Shown in pieces: positions 8,911 to 18,602 of a stretch of DNA of 64,000 nucleotides. The position numbers and the translations under genes are program-made. Source of the DNA: Vibrio furnissii CIP 102972 (GTDB lineage Bacteria; Pseudomonadota; Gammaproteobacteria; Enterobacterales; Vibrionaceae); NCBI RefSeq assembly GCF_000176175.1, contig NZ_ACZP01000013.1, positions 124,001 through 188,000 of the forward strand. Direction: 5' to 3'. The notes under the pieces were generated by a model, which saw nothing but the letters and a program-made list of their open reading frames with translations, did not search any database and was not told where the DNA came from. Each line of letters opens with the position of its first letter. The first letter of the stretch is position 1.

Positions 8911-9678
8911 ATGGATTCCACCAAACGACGTTTTCTCAGCGCGGTGACCGCTGGTGCTGCGTTAATCCCGGTGACCGGGATTGGCACGGCGACGGCCAGC
9001 ACCGTGATACGCAATAACCAAGCGCCGGACCGGAAAGGTCAAACAGGCAAACGCTATGCAATGTTGATTGACCTGCGCAAGTGCGTAGGCTGTCAGGCCT
9101 GCACGGTCGGGTGCAGTGTTGAAAATCAGATGCCTATCGGCCAGTTTCGCACCACCGTCAAACAGTACGAAGTGACCTTAACGGATGGCTCGCAGGCGAC
9201 TCAGCAGGTGAAAGCGTTCACGCTGCCGCGCTTGTGCAACCACTGCGATAACCCACCGTGCGTGGCGGTGTGTCCGGTGCAGGCCACCTTTCAGCGTGAG
9301 GATGGCATTGTGATGGTGGACAACAGCCGCTGTGTGGCGTGCGCCTATTGTGTGCAGGCGTGTCCTTACGATGCGCGGGTGATCAACGAACATACCCTGA
9401 CGGCGGATAAATGCACCTTCTGTGCGCATCGTCTGGAACAGGGCTTGTTGCCGGCGTGCGTGGAAACCTGTGTTGGCGGTGCGCGCATCATCGGCGATTT
9501 GAACGATCCGCATAGTCAGATTCGTCAGCTAATGGCGCAGCATCAAGGCGAACTGAAAGTGCTGAAACCGGAAGCCAATACCCAGCCACATGTGTTTTAT
9601 CTTGGTATGGATGAACGTTTTACCTCGCACATTCAAGGCAAAGCCGCCATTTACGAGCCGCAAGGAGGCCACGCATGA
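8911..9678 (+). CDS. ttrB: Tetrathionate reductase iron-sulfur subunit TtrB
   Basis: Ferredoxin-like electron-transfer subunit with four [4Fe-4S] sites; Cys clusters are seen in CVGCQACTVGC, CNHCDNPPCVAVC, CVACAYCVQAC and CTFCAHR. A twin-arginine signal (KRRFLSAVTAGA) sends it to the periplasm. A GTG at 8908 precedes the chosen ATG by one codon; AGGTGA just upstream fits the ATG. It carries electrons from the TtrC quinol oxidase to the TtrA molybdenum site. Its stop overlaps the ttrC start (ATGA). Confidence 0.93.
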   Translation: MDSTKRRFLSAVTAGAALIPVTGIGTATASTVIRNNQAPDRKGQTGKRYAMLIDLRKCVGCQACTVGCSVENQMPIGQFRTTVKQYEVTLTDGSQATQQVKAFTLPRLCNHCDNPPCVAVCPVQATFQREDGIVMVDNSRCVACAYCVQACPYDARVINEHTLTADKCTFCAHRLEQGLLPACVETCVGGARIIGDLNDPHSQIRQLMAQHQGELKVLKPEANTQPHVFYLGMDERFTSHIQGKAAIYEPQGGHA

Positions 9679-10778
9679 ACATCACCGAAGTGTTGGTTGC
9701 GCCGCAAGCGATCGCCTGGCTACCGTGGGCGGTGCAGTATTTCTTCTACATTGGCTCGGCGTACGCCGCGGCCATGCTCTTTTTGATTGCGTTGCTGTTT
9801 GAAAGGCGCAGCAGTCACCGTTTGCGTGCCGCGCTGGTGCTTACGCTGGCGATTGGTGCCATGGTTGGCCCGCTGGCCCTGACCGGCGACTTGCATCAAC
9901 CCGGCCGAGCGTGGCACTTCTACGCTTACATCACGCCGTGGTCGTGGATGTCGCTGGGTTCGCTGTTTCTGCCGCTGTTTTCAGCGCTGGCGGTGGCGAC
10001 GGCTTGGCTCTATCTGCGCGCCGATTTGATCGCGCTGCAGCAAAGTCATGGCTTGGTGTTGCGCTGGGTTGGGCAATTGTCGCTCGGCCAGTGGCGCACC
10101 TCACGCCGTTTGACGCTGCTGGTGGCGACGCTGACTATGTTCTCGGGGCTGTCGATTGCGCTCTATACCGGCGCGGAAATTGCCGCCGTGAGCGCACGTC
10201 CGCTGTGGCATCAACCCGCCGCGCCGCTGCTGTGGTTTGTCACCGCGTTTCTGGCTGCCGTCGGTTTTAGCTTGTTTGTTTATCTGCTGGTGCCGAAAGC
10301 CATTTCGGCGCAACTGAGCAGCTTTGATCTCAGTTTACTGAAGAAAACCGTGTCGCTCAGTGCGATGCTGGCACTGATTTTAGTGCCGATTTGGGCGGCC
10401 AATAACCCAACGTTTTCGCTGTATGAAAATACGCAATGGACGCAGCATCTGGCGCTGCTGACTGCGGCGCTGCTGGGTTGTATCGCATGGGCATTTTTGA
10501 GCTTGCATGAGCGAACCCGCGAGTTGGGCTTGATTGGCATGATGGCACTCAGCCTTGTCGCTGCTTGGTTGGTGCGCTGGGTCACCATGATGCAGGTGCA
10601 GACCATTCCTAAGTTCGATGTCGGGCCTTATCCGTATGAATTGCCCTGGGGCGCCAATGGCGCGCTCGGCATCGCGGGCATGTTCGGTTTGTGGCTGGCG
10701 CTGGCACTGCTGGGCAGTGAACTGGTGCAACATCGCGCGCAAACCCATCCCTCATCCGTACTGACACACCACAAGTAG
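9675..10778 (+). CDS. ttrC: Tetrathionate reductase membrane subunit TtrC
   Basis: NrfD/PsrC-type integral membrane quinol oxidase of 367 residues with about nine hydrophobic helices. It anchors TtrAB and draws electrons from menaquinol. The start codon overlaps the ttrB stop and the AAGGAGG site lies within the end of ttrB, so the two are translationally coupled. ttrA follows after 12 bases. Membrane-subunit sequences vary, but its place between ttrB and ttrA leaves little doubt. Confidence 0.92.
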   Translation: MNITEVLVAPQAIAWLPWAVQYFFYIGSAYAAAMLFLIALLFERRSSHRLRAALVLTLAIGAMVGPLALTGDLHQPGRAWHFYAYITPWSWMSLGSLFLPLFSALAVATAWLYLRADLIALQQSHGLVLRWVGQLSLGQWRTSRRLTLLVATLTMFSGLSIALYTGAEIAAVSARPLWHQPAAPLLWFVTAFLAAVGFSLFVYLLVPKAISAQLSSFDLSLLKKTVSLSAMLALILVPIWAANNPTFSLYENTQWTQHLALLTAALLGCIAWAFLSLHERTRELGLIGMMALSLVAAWLVRWVTMMQVQTIPKFDVGPYPYELPWGANGALGIAGMFGLWLALALLGSELVQHRAQTHPSSVLTHHK

Positions 10779-10790
10779 GAGAAACAGAAC

Positions 10791-13700
10791 ATGGACAACA
10801 AACGCCGTCAGTTTTTGAAGTCGGGCCTTGCCGTCGGTGGTGTGGGCGCATTTGCCGCCGGTTACGCAACCACCACTAAACACATGGTGGAAGGGATTGT
10901 GGAAGGCAAAGCCGGGCAGGCCACCCGCGATCCGCATCATGGTAATTCGCTGGAGCCGGAATACCGCGTTAATCCCAACGGCAATCTGATCCCCAATCCG
11001 AATCAGCGCGTTGCCCCCTCAATGTGTTTTGGTTGCTGGACGCTGTGCGGCCTGCGCGTGCGCATCGACAATCGCAACGATGACATTCTGCGCATCAGCG
11101 GTAACCCATATCATCCGCTGTCACAGCAAAATGCGATTCCGTTTGCGACCCCAGTCAAAGACGCTTATCTGAGTATGGCGGGCGAAGCGGGGTTGCAAGG
11201 CCGTTCAACGGCATGCGCGCGCGGCAATGCAATGCTGGACATACAAAACAGCCCTTACCGAATCACGCAGCCGCTGAAACGGGTCGGCAAACGTGGTGAA
11301 GGGCGCTGGGAGCCGATCAGCTACGAGCAGTTGATTGAGGAGATTGTCGAAGGGGGCGATCTGTTTGGCGAAGGGCATGTCGAGGGGTTGCGTGCTATTC
11401 GCGACCTCACCACGCCGCTGGATGCCGATAACCCGGAATATGGTCCGAAAGCCAACCAGTTGCTGGTGACCAATGCCAGCAACGAGGGGCGGGATGACAT
11501 CATCAAACGCTTTGCGTTTAACAGTTTCGGCACGCGCAACTTCGGCCATCACGGCTCGTATTGCGGCTATGCGTTTCGTGCCGGCAGCGGCGCATTCCTC
11601 AACGATTTGGATAAATACGCTCACCTCAAACCGGATTTCGACCACGCCGAGTACATTCTGTTTATCGGCATGTCGCCAGCGCAGGCGGGTAACCCGTTCA
11701 AGCGTCAGGCGCGCCAGCTTGCCAATGCGCGCAGCGAAGGCAAACTCGAATACACTGTGGTCACGCCCAGCTTGCCAGCGGGGTCGTCGAGCTTAGCGGC
11801 GGGCGATCGCAACGATTGGCTGGCGATCAAACCGGGCACCGATTCTGCGTTGGTGCTTGGTATGATCCAGTGGATCATCGCCAATCAACGTTACAACCAA
11901 ACATTTCTGGCTCAGCCGGGCGTGGCCGCGATGCAGCGTGCCGGCACGGCGCACTGGTGTAACGCGACCCATTTGGTGATCAGTGACGATCAGCATCCGC
12001 GTTGCGGCAGCTTCCTGCGCGCATCGGATGTCGGTCTGCCGTTTGACGGTGAAGCGCGTTCCGACAGCGATCCGTACGTGGTGGTCAATGCAAGTAGCGA
12101 CGAGTTAGCGCTCAATACCGAACCAGACGAAGCGGCGCTGTTTGTCACGCGCGAGGTGATGCTTGCGGGCAAGCCCGTCACGGTCAAATCGTCGTTGCAA
12201 CACCTCAAAGAGCAGGCGTTTAAATACGATCTGGCCTATTACAGCCAGCAGTGCGGAATTAGCGAGGCGCAAATCATCGCGCTGGCACAGCGCTTTACCA
12301 GCTATGGCACCAAAGCGGTGGTGGACACCCACGGCGGCAACATGCACAGCAACGGGTTTTACAACGCGTTCACCATCATGATGCTCAATGCGATGGTGGG
12401 AAACATCAACCGCAAAGGCGGCGCAATGGCCAAAGCGGGCGGTTATCCGACGTCGGGAGACGGCCCGCGTTACAACTTCAACCAGTTTGCCGGTAAGGTT
12501 GCGCCCAAAGGCATTTTCCTGTCACGGAGCAAATTTCCGTATCACAAAAGCAGTGAATACCGGCGTCGCGTAGCAGCCGGCGAGTCACCTTACCCAACGC
12601 GTGCACCGTGGTATCCGATATCCGCGCCGCTGCTGACCGAACATTTGTCGGCGGCGATGGACGGCTATCCGTATCGCATCAAAGCGTGGATCAACCACAT
12701 TGCTAATCCGATCTACGGGGTGCCGGGGCTCAAAGCGCTGCTGGAAGAAAAACTCAAAGATCCGAAGCAGTTGGGACTGATCGTGTCGGTCGATGCGTTC
12801 ATCAACGAAACCACCACGCTGTCGGACTACATTGTGCCGGATACCGTCACGTACGAAAGCTGGGGCATGGCTGGGCCGTGGCATGACGTACCCGTTAAAA
12901 CCGTCACGGCGCGTTGGCCAGTTGTGGCGCCGCGCACGGCCAAAACGGCGGATGGGCGCTCGATCTGTCTGGAAAACTTTTTGATCGACGTGGCGAAAAA
13001 AATGCAGCTCGGCGGTTTTGGTGACAATGCCATTGCCGATGCCCAAGGTAACTGGCACGGCATTCACAGTGCGGAAGATTTCTACCTGCGTTCGGCGGCC
13101 AACCTGGCGTATGTCAAAGGCGGCGTACCGGAAGTGACGGCGGAAGATATCGCGTGGTCGGGGCTGGAGCGCCTGATGCCCGCCATGCAGCAGGCACTGA
13201 CAGCGGACGAAATGAAGCGGGTGGCGTACATCTTTGCGCGCGGCGGGCGGTTTGAGGATGCAACCGAAGCCTACAAAGGCGACACCATGAAATACAAATG
13301 GGTCAATCCGGTTGCGATCTGGAACGAAAAGTTGGCGACGTCGCGCAATACTATGACTGGCGAGCGCTACTGTGGCTGCCCGACCTGGTATCCGCAAAAA
13401 CTGGCCGACGGCACGCCGCTGGAAGTGCGTTATCCGCCGCACGAGTGGCCGTTCAGCCTGACCAACTTTAAGTCCAACATTCACAGCGCGGTGTCGAATT
13501 TGTCGCCCCGTCTTAATGCGATCAAAGGTGACAATCCGGTCTACATGCATCCACGCGATGCCAAGGCGGCGGGGATTGAAACGGGCGATCAGTTTGTGAT
13601 TGAAACCCCGAGCGCGCAGATGACGGCGGTGGCGATGGTGCTGGAGGGTATTCGCCCCGGTACGCTCGGTTTCGAGCACGGCTTTGGCCATACCGAACTC

Positions 13701-13883
13701 GGCGAGCGGGCGCACTGGATTGGCGACAAGCAGCAACCGGTCAACATGAAGCGCAGCGATGGCGTCAACATCAACGATGTCGGTTTGATTGACCCAACCC
13801 GGCAAAGCCCCGGTGTGCTGCTCGACTGGGTGGTCGGCGCGGCGGCTCGCCAATCCCTGCCTGCGCGGATTCGCAAAGCGTAG
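10791..13883 (+). CDS. ttrA: Tetrathionate reductase catalytic subunit TtrA
   Basis: Molybdopterin-guanine-dinucleotide oxidoreductase of 1030 residues that reduces tetrathionate to thiosulfate in the periplasm. It has a Tat signal (NKRRQFLKSGLAVGGVGA), an N-terminal [4Fe-4S] segment MCFGCWTLCGLRV with a further Cys in STACARGN, the long DMSO-reductase-type core and a C-terminal dinucleotide-binding domain. The AGGAG at 10777-10781 supports the start. Length equals that of known TtrA. Downstream lies only a weak hairpin, so transcription may fade there rather than stop sharply. Confidence 0.94.
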   Translation: MDNKRRQFLKSGLAVGGVGAFAAGYATTTKHMVEGIVEGKAGQATRDPHHGNSLEPEYRVNPNGNLIPNPNQRVAPSMCFGCWTLCGLRVRIDNRNDDILRISGNPYHPLSQQNAIPFATPVKDAYLSMAGEAGLQGRSTACARGNAMLDIQNSPYRITQPLKRVGKRGEGRWEPISYEQLIEEIVEGGDLFGEGHVEGLRAIRDLTTPLDADNPEYGPKANQLLVTNASNEGRDDIIKRFAFNSFGTRNFGHHGSYCGYAFRAGSGAFLNDLDKYAHLKPDFDHAEYILFIGMSPAQAGNPFKRQARQLANARSEGKLEYTVVTPSLPAGSSSLAAGDRNDWLAIKPGTDSALVLGMIQWIIANQRYNQTFLAQPGVAAMQRAGTAHWCNATHLVISDDQHPRCGSFLRASDVGLPFDGEARSDSDPYVVVNASSDELALNTEPDEAALFVTREVMLAGKPVTVKSSLQHLKEQAFKYDLAYYSQQCGISEAQIIALAQRFTSYGTKAVVDTHGGNMHSNGFYNAFTIMMLNAMVGNINRKGGAMAKAGGYPTSGDGPRYNFNQFAGKVAPKGIFLSRSKFPYHKSSEYRRRVAAGESPYPTRAPWYPISAPLLTEHLSAAMDGYPYRIKAWINHIANPIYGVPGLKALLEEKLKDPKQLGLIVSVDAFINETTTLSDYIVPDTVTYESWGMAGPWHDVPVKTVTARWPVVAPRTAKTADGRSICLENFLIDVAKKMQLGGFGDNAIADAQGNWHGIHSAEDFYLRSAANLAYVKGGVPEVTAEDIAWSGLERLMPAMQQALTADEMKRVAYIFARGGRFEDATEAYKGDTMKYKWVNPVAIWNEKLATSRNTMTGERYCGCPTWYPQKLADGTPLEVRYPPHEWPFSLTNFKSNIHSAVSNLSPRLNAIKGDNPVYMHPRDAKAAGIETGDQFVIETPSAQMTAVAMVLEGIRPGTLGFEHGFGHTELGERAHWIGDKQQPVNMKRSDGVNINDVGLIDPTRQSPGVLLDWVVGAAARQSLPARIRKA

Positions 13884-13927
13884 CAAACCAAATCACACAC
13901 GACTTACCACGCCACATTACACCACAC

Positions 13928-13956
13928 AGGCGCAGTGAGCTTATGCCGCTGCGCCT
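13928..13956 (+). terminator. Weak stem-loop after ttrA
   Basis: AGGCGCAG pairs with CTGCGCCT over a 13-base loop. The run after it is only TGTCATC, so termination would be weak. Confidence 0.4.
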
Positions 13957-14029
13957 TGTCATCTTCATCGGTGTCGTGTCGATGAGCCGTGACGTTGCTG
14001 GTGAACAGAGTGACGTTACCGGTGAATGA

Positions 14030-14314
14030 TTACGACTCAGTGACCGCGATTCGGCCATTGCGCACTAAGGCGCGGCGCACGTTTTTGCACAGTTTGCCAA
14101 ATCGGTTGAGTTCGTCGAATGAAGGCGGCAGGCCGCGTGTCACTTGGTGTTGCCAATAGCTGAGTTCGCTATCGACCAGTTCCATCAGTTTTTTTGGGCA
14201 GCCGACACAGGTATTGTCGGGGCCGCAGACAAAGGTGTCTTGTTGATAAAGCGGGAATTCCTTTTGCACCGCATCAATGATCTGCTGCATGGCAGTCAAT
14301 CGATCGGGTTTCAT
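14030..14314 (-). CDS. Small Cys-containing protein of unknown function
   Basis: A 94-residue soluble, charged protein that I do not recognise. Its central segment CGPDNTCVGCPKKLMELVD has three Cys in a C-x5-C-x2-C pattern, with a fourth Cys near residue 76 (GKLCKNVRR). That spacing could hold an Fe-S cluster or zinc. The rest looks helical. It is convergent with ttrA across a short spacer and divergent from the GGDEF gene. Being next to an Fe-S/molybdenum respiratory operon is suggestive but not proof of a shared role. The length, clean start and absence of a competing frame support a real gene. Confidence 0.6.
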   Translation of the reverse strand: MKPDRLTAMQQIIDAVQKEFPLYQQDTFVCGPDNTCVGCPKKLMELVDSELSYWQHQVTRGLPPSFDELNRFGKLCKNVRRALVRNGRIAVTES

Positions 14315-14418
14315 GGCGTCAGTATTATCGGTGGTAAAGATGTGATTCTACTCGCCCGCACAAAAATCACCACACTCCTGAAGGGGTAATGTTGGTCTTC
14401 CGTGTTTCAATCAATCTA

Positions 14419-14466
14419 ATGCACATCATTTCTAGCAATCCGATGCACATTATTTCACGCAATTCG
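14419..14466. repeat. Tandem 24-bp direct repeat upstream of the GGDEF gene
   Basis: Two adjacent copies (14419-14442 and 14443-14466) share 20 of 24 positions, beginning ATGCACAT and sharing ATTTC and GCAAT blocks. They lie between the divergent unknown gene and the cyclase gene. Two helical turns plus a few bases per unit would suit a regulator binding in tandem. Confidence 0.6.
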
Positions 14467-14771
14467 CTGAAGGAAAATGAGACTGATTTCGCGTCAATTA
14501 TTTGTTATATCCATCAAGAAAATGAGGTTTAATTGACCGTTTTTGGGCGATAGCCCCTGCATTTATGGTGTCAATGAATTGACCCATTTTTATGAACCAC
14601 GTTACTATTCAAAAAGTCACTAAGTCAAAAACAGACGAAGCACTGAATTCTGGTGATGCTCACCCAGAGTGACCGTGCCAGCCACTTTTTCCCGTGGCTG
14701 TTTATTCTGGTCGAGATGTTCAGAGACGACCCTTTCACCCTTAAAAAAACAAATCAATGGGATAGGACGCG
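14467..14771 (+). other. Long leader region of the GGDEF gene
   Basis: No gene is visible. The AT-rich stretch near 14490-14630 should hold the promoter. At 14679-14700 the stem CAGCCAC/GTGGCTG is followed by TTTATT, a terminator-like hairpin about 70 bases before the start codon. I found no match to the conserved core of a c-di-GMP riboswitch. Confidence 0.45.
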
Positions 14772-16982
14772 TTGGAAAGTTTGAAGTTCACTGACAAAAG
14801 TCGTTTTGTCAGGTCGACACAATCCTTGCTGCTGGCCGCCGTGTTAGGGCTGCTCTGGATCCTGTCACGCCACGATTTCGTGACGTTTCATGCCATCATT
14901 GAACTGACCACCGTGTTTGTCTCCGGCATGATTGCCTTAGCAGGCTACAAAGCCTCGACCCACAAAGATGCACGTCCGCTCGCGTTACTCAGTACCCTGT
15001 ATTTATGCGTCGCGTTTGTCGATTTGGCACATACCCTCAGTTACAAAGGATCGTTCTTTGCCGAAGGGCTGGGCAACAATCCGCCCACGCAATTCTGGAT
15101 TCTGGCCCGTTTGGTGGAATCCATGGGCTTGGCGCTGGTGTTCCTTTGTCCATTTCAGTGTCGTTACGTCGAGCAGTACATCAAGGTGCTGGTGCTGGCG
15201 ACCGTGACCGGTGTTTGCGCCATCTATCCACTCGAAATTTTCCCTGATGCTTTTCTTGATGGCCAAGGGCTCACGCCGTTTAAAATCTACAGCGAATATG
15301 TGGTCATCAGCTTTGTGTTGTTGGCTGCCATTGGCGTTTGGATGCGTCGCCGCAGCTACCAGTCGCTGCAAGTGCATTATTTGATGATCTCGTTTGCGCT
15401 CACGATGGGGGCGGAGTTTTGTTTTACCCAATACGCCTCGGTGTATGGCGATGCCAACGCGGCGGGGCATCTGTTCCGTTTGGCGTCGAACTATTTCCTC
15501 TATCGCGGCATTTTGGTGGATCAGAATGTCACGAGTAATTCGCTCTACAAGGCCAATCCGCTGCACATTACCATTGTGGTTCTGACCTGTGTGATTTGGG
15601 GGACGGTAGCTCTGAGCGTGCGCTACATCGAGAAAGAGGCTAAGCAGCGCGACGATCTCTACCTGTACCAACAGCGGTTGCAAGGGCTGGCCATCTCGCT
15701 GCAAGCGGCGCTCGATAGCAAATTCAGACTGACCGACAGCTTGGAAGCATTCGTGCAGTCTCGCCCCGACTTTACGCCAGAAGAGTTCACCATTTTTGCG
15801 GAACGCATGTTGGAGAAAACCCCTTACATCACCAGTTTGCAATTGGCGCCCCAAGGCATTGTGACCTACGTGACGAATGTCGAACGCAATCAAAAAGCCG
15901 TCGGCCACAACCTGTTGCAAGATCCGAAACGCAAGAATGGCGTGATGAAGGCGATTACCTCGCGCAGCACCATCGTCGATGGCCCGTTAACCTTGCGCCA
16001 AGGTGGTCAGGCATTGATTGCACGCGCGCCGGTTTACCTGCCGTCCCATGATTTGACGCAGCGAGATGTATTCTGGGGCTTTGCGACGGTCATCATTGAT
16101 TTAGAGGCGTTGCTTCAATCAACGCCCATCACCGCATTCGATCGCGAATTTTCGCTCGCGATCCGTGCGGTGAATCCAGTGGGCGATGTGAATACGGTGA
16201 TTTTGGGCCGTGATGAGACCGATGCTAACCCGATTCTTTCCACCGAAATTGCCCTTAGTAACAGTCGCTGGGTGCTGTCGATGAGTGGTCGCCGAGCCGC
16301 GTATGTCATGCATACTGGCTTTATTTTGTCGTCGTGGTACTGGATTTATTTGTTGCTCTCGACTGGCGTGATTGCCATTGGGTTATACCGCATTCTGACG
16401 CACCGCGTGCAAGTGACCAAAGCCGTTAGCGATGCGACGGAGCATTGGCAGCAAGAAGTCGAACGACGCCAAGAAGTGGTGGAGTTGGAACGGCGACTGG
16501 CGACGCAAGATGAGTTAACCGGCATTGCGAATCGCCGTCATTTCTACGATTTAGCGCATGATCATTTGGCCCAAGCGCGTGCGCAGGGGCAGCCATTTAC
16601 GCTCTATTACATGGATTTGGATGGCTTTAAGGACGTCAACGACAGCTACGGCCATTCGATGGGGGATGAAGTGTTGAAAGTGGTCGCACATCGCCTACAA
16701 AACAGTGTTCGCGCGCAAGACATTGTCGCGCGTTTTGGCGGGGATGAGTTTGTCGCGATTCTGCGCAACACCGACGATGACTGTTTCTATAAATCGCAAC
16801 AGATCATTGAGGCGATCAGCGCCCCGATTGTGATTGACGGTTCCCCGGCGTTAATCGGGATCAGCATTGGAGCGGCGGTGTATCCGACTCATGGTGATAG
16901 TATCGAAGCCTTGTTGGTGAAAGCCGACAGTGCGCTGTATCAGGCCAAACGCCGAGGCAAAAACTGCCTTGTCGTTGCTTAG
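14772..16982 (+). CDS. Membrane diguanylate cyclase (MASE3-CHASE-GGDEF)
   Basis: A 736-residue protein expected to make cyclic di-GMP. The N-terminus (about 15-270) has several transmembrane helices of MASE3 type. A periplasmic CHASE-like domain (about 300-510; ITSLQLAPQGIVTYV and NLLQDPKRK are typical) is followed by another helix and a GGDEF domain. The active-site loop is RFGGDEF, and an RxxD product-inhibition site (RAQD) sits five residues before it, so the cyclase should be active and feedback-inhibited. The start is TTG with AGGA five bases before it; I see no better ATG. It stands alone after a long leader with tandem repeats and a hairpin. The CHASE ligand is unknown. Confidence 0.85.
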   Translation: MESLKFTDKSRFVRSTQSLLLAAVLGLLWILSRHDFVTFHAIIELTTVFVSGMIALAGYKASTHKDARPLALLSTLYLCVAFVDLAHTLSYKGSFFAEGLGNNPPTQFWILARLVESMGLALVFLCPFQCRYVEQYIKVLVLATVTGVCAIYPLEIFPDAFLDGQGLTPFKIYSEYVVISFVLLAAIGVWMRRRSYQSLQVHYLMISFALTMGAEFCFTQYASVYGDANAAGHLFRLASNYFLYRGILVDQNVTSNSLYKANPLHITIVVLTCVIWGTVALSVRYIEKEAKQRDDLYLYQQRLQGLAISLQAALDSKFRLTDSLEAFVQSRPDFTPEEFTIFAERMLEKTPYITSLQLAPQGIVTYVTNVERNQKAVGHNLLQDPKRKNGVMKAITSRSTIVDGPLTLRQGGQALIARAPVYLPSHDLTQRDVFWGFATVIIDLEALLQSTPITAFDREFSLAIRAVNPVGDVNTVILGRDETDANPILSTEIALSNSRWVLSMSGRRAAYVMHTGFILSSWYWIYLLLSTGVIAIGLYRILTHRVQVTKAVSDATEHWQQEVERRQEVVELERRLATQDELTGIANRRHFYDLAHDHLAQARAQGQPFTLYYMDLDGFKDVNDSYGHSMGDEVLKVVAHRLQNSVRAQDIVARFGGDEFVAILRNTDDDCFYKSQQIIEAISAPIVIDGSPALIGISIGAAVYPTHGDSIEALLVKADSALYQAKRRGKNCLVVA

Positions 16983-17042
16983 TGTCGTTGCTTCATGTGG
17001 TTACTTAGCTAGTCGCTTGGCAGTAGCGCTTAAAGCGGCGGC

Positions 17043-18458
17043 TCAATCTTCCGCCATCTGCTGGCGAATCAATTCCCCTAAGCGAGAAATCGCCCGCTGG
17101 CGCTGCTCGGTCAGTTCAAAGGAGCTGTTGAGGCGAAAACAGTGGGCAAACTGCTCGCCCGGACTGAACATTTTGCCTGGCGCGATGGTGATCTTCTCTT
17201 GCAGTGCGCGCTGATACAGCGCCATCGCATCCATGCCTATCGGCAGTGCAACCCAGATAAAATACCCCCCATCAGCATCGGTAATACTCACTTCGGGCGG
17301 AAACGCCAGATGAAGCTGTGCCAGCATCGCCTTTTTCCGTTCGTGAAGTTTGCGTCGTAGTTGGCGCAAATGCTGTTCGTAATTGCGCGTGGTGAGGTAG
17401 TTCGCTAGCGCAAGTTGAATCGGCACGCTGGTGGTCAGGGTGCTCATCAGTTGCAGTTTTTGAATGCGCAGGGCGTGCTGACCCGCGGCCACCCAGCCGA
17501 TGCGAAAACCGGCGACCAAGGATTTGGAAAACGACGAGCAGTGCATCACATTGGCGCTGCGATCCCACGCTTTGGCAGGCAGCGGTGCTTCCTTACCCGC
17601 GTAGAGTTCGCTGTAGACATCATCTTCAATTAAGGCCACTTGATAGCGGCTGAGGAGCTGTACCAGTTGCTGCTTTTTCTCGGCGCTGAGCGTAAATCCG
17701 AGCGGATTTTGCAGCGTGCTCATCAACCAGCACGCTTTGACCGAATGCGATTGCAACGCCCGTTCAAGGGAGTCGAGGTCGATGCCGTGCTGCGGATCGG
17801 TGCGAATGAAGAGCGCTTTCAGCCCTAAGCGTTCAAGGGTTTGCAGCGCGCCATAAAAGGTGGGCGATTCCACCACCACCCAATCGCCGGGGCGTGTCAC
17901 CGCTTGTAGGCTGAGGTTGAGCGCTTCCAGCGCGCCTGCGGTGATCACGATTTCATCCGGTGAAATGTTGATGCCACGGGCAGCGTAACGTTTGGCGATG
18001 ATTGAGCGCAACGTGTCGTTGCCCGGCGGCAGGTTATCGAGCGCACTGGACACCGGCATGCTGCGCGCGGCTGCCATCAGCGACTTGTTGACCTGATGGC
18101 GCGGATAGAGGCTGGGGTCGGGATAGGCGTGACCGAAGGTGACCATGTGCGGATTACGCCCTGCTTGCAGTACATCAAAGATAAAATCGTTGATGTCGAT
18201 CTGCTCCATCGATTCGATGGCGCGCGGCACAGCGTTGGCCGCTGGGGCCAATTGTGGTGACACGCAATACCCACTGCGTTGGCGCGATTGAATCCAGCCT
18301 TGCGATTCGAGCACTTGGTAGGCGTGCAGGACCGTCATCAGGCTCAAGCCCGTGTGCTCAGATTGCTTGCGTAGCGACGGTAACTTATCGCCCGCCTGCC
18401 AGATACCTGCGTCAATTTGATGCTTGATCTGTGCCACCAACTGTTCGTATTTCGCCAT
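17043..18458 (-). CDS. MocR-type regulator (GntR helix-turn-helix fused to aminotransferase)
   Basis: A 471-residue transcription factor: winged helix of the GntR family at residues 1-70 (KLPSLRKQSEHTGLSLMTV), a linker, then a fold-type I aminotransferase domain (about 110-470) with the PLP lysine in SSFSKSLVAGFRIGW. MocR proteins sense PLP or amino-donor metabolites and usually control adjacent genes. It is divergent from cioA with a 144-base shared region, so cioAB or its own gene is a candidate target, but no operator could be defined. AAGGGATGAGCG precedes the start. Target and effector are unknown. Confidence 0.88.
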   Translation of the reverse strand: MAKYEQLVAQIKHQIDAGIWQAGDKLPSLRKQSEHTGLSLMTVLHAYQVLESQGWIQSRQRSGYCVSPQLAPAANAVPRAIESMEQIDINDFIFDVLQAGRNPHMVTFGHAYPDPSLYPRHQVNKSLMAAARSMPVSSALDNLPPGNDTLRSIIAKRYAARGINISPDEIVITAGALEALNLSLQAVTRPGDWVVVESPTFYGALQTLERLGLKALFIRTDPQHGIDLDSLERALQSHSVKACWLMSTLQNPLGFTLSAEKKQQLVQLLSRYQVALIEDDVYSELYAGKEAPLPAKAWDRSANVMHCSSFSKSLVAGFRIGWVAAGQHALRIQKLQLMSTLTTSVPIQLALANYLTTRNYEQHLRQLRRKLHERKKAMLAQLHLAFPPEVSITDADGGYFIWVALPIGMDAMALYQRALQEKITIAPGKMFSPGEQFAHCFRLNSSFELTEQRQRAISRLGELIRQQMAED

Positions 18459-18602
18459 CGCTCATCCCTTTCATTGAAACTCGAAATATAACACTTGGTT
18501 TTCATCACTGTTATAGAAAAGCGACGAGTTTCTGTATCTGTTCGCAATTTTTGTGGCGACATACCATGCCTGCCACAATTAAAAAGATACTGGAAGGAAG
18601 TT

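Noticed and set aside
12585..13886. A 433-codon open frame on the minus strand opposite ttrA
   Set aside because: It is fully antisense to a clear TtrA reading frame, has no recognisable domain and reflects GC-biased codon use.
14467..14771. A c-di-GMP riboswitch before the cyclase gene
   Set aside because: The conserved GEMM core segments could not be found in order.
15003..15920. A 305-codon minus-strand frame opposite the GGDEF gene
   Set aside because: Antisense shadow with no domain signal.
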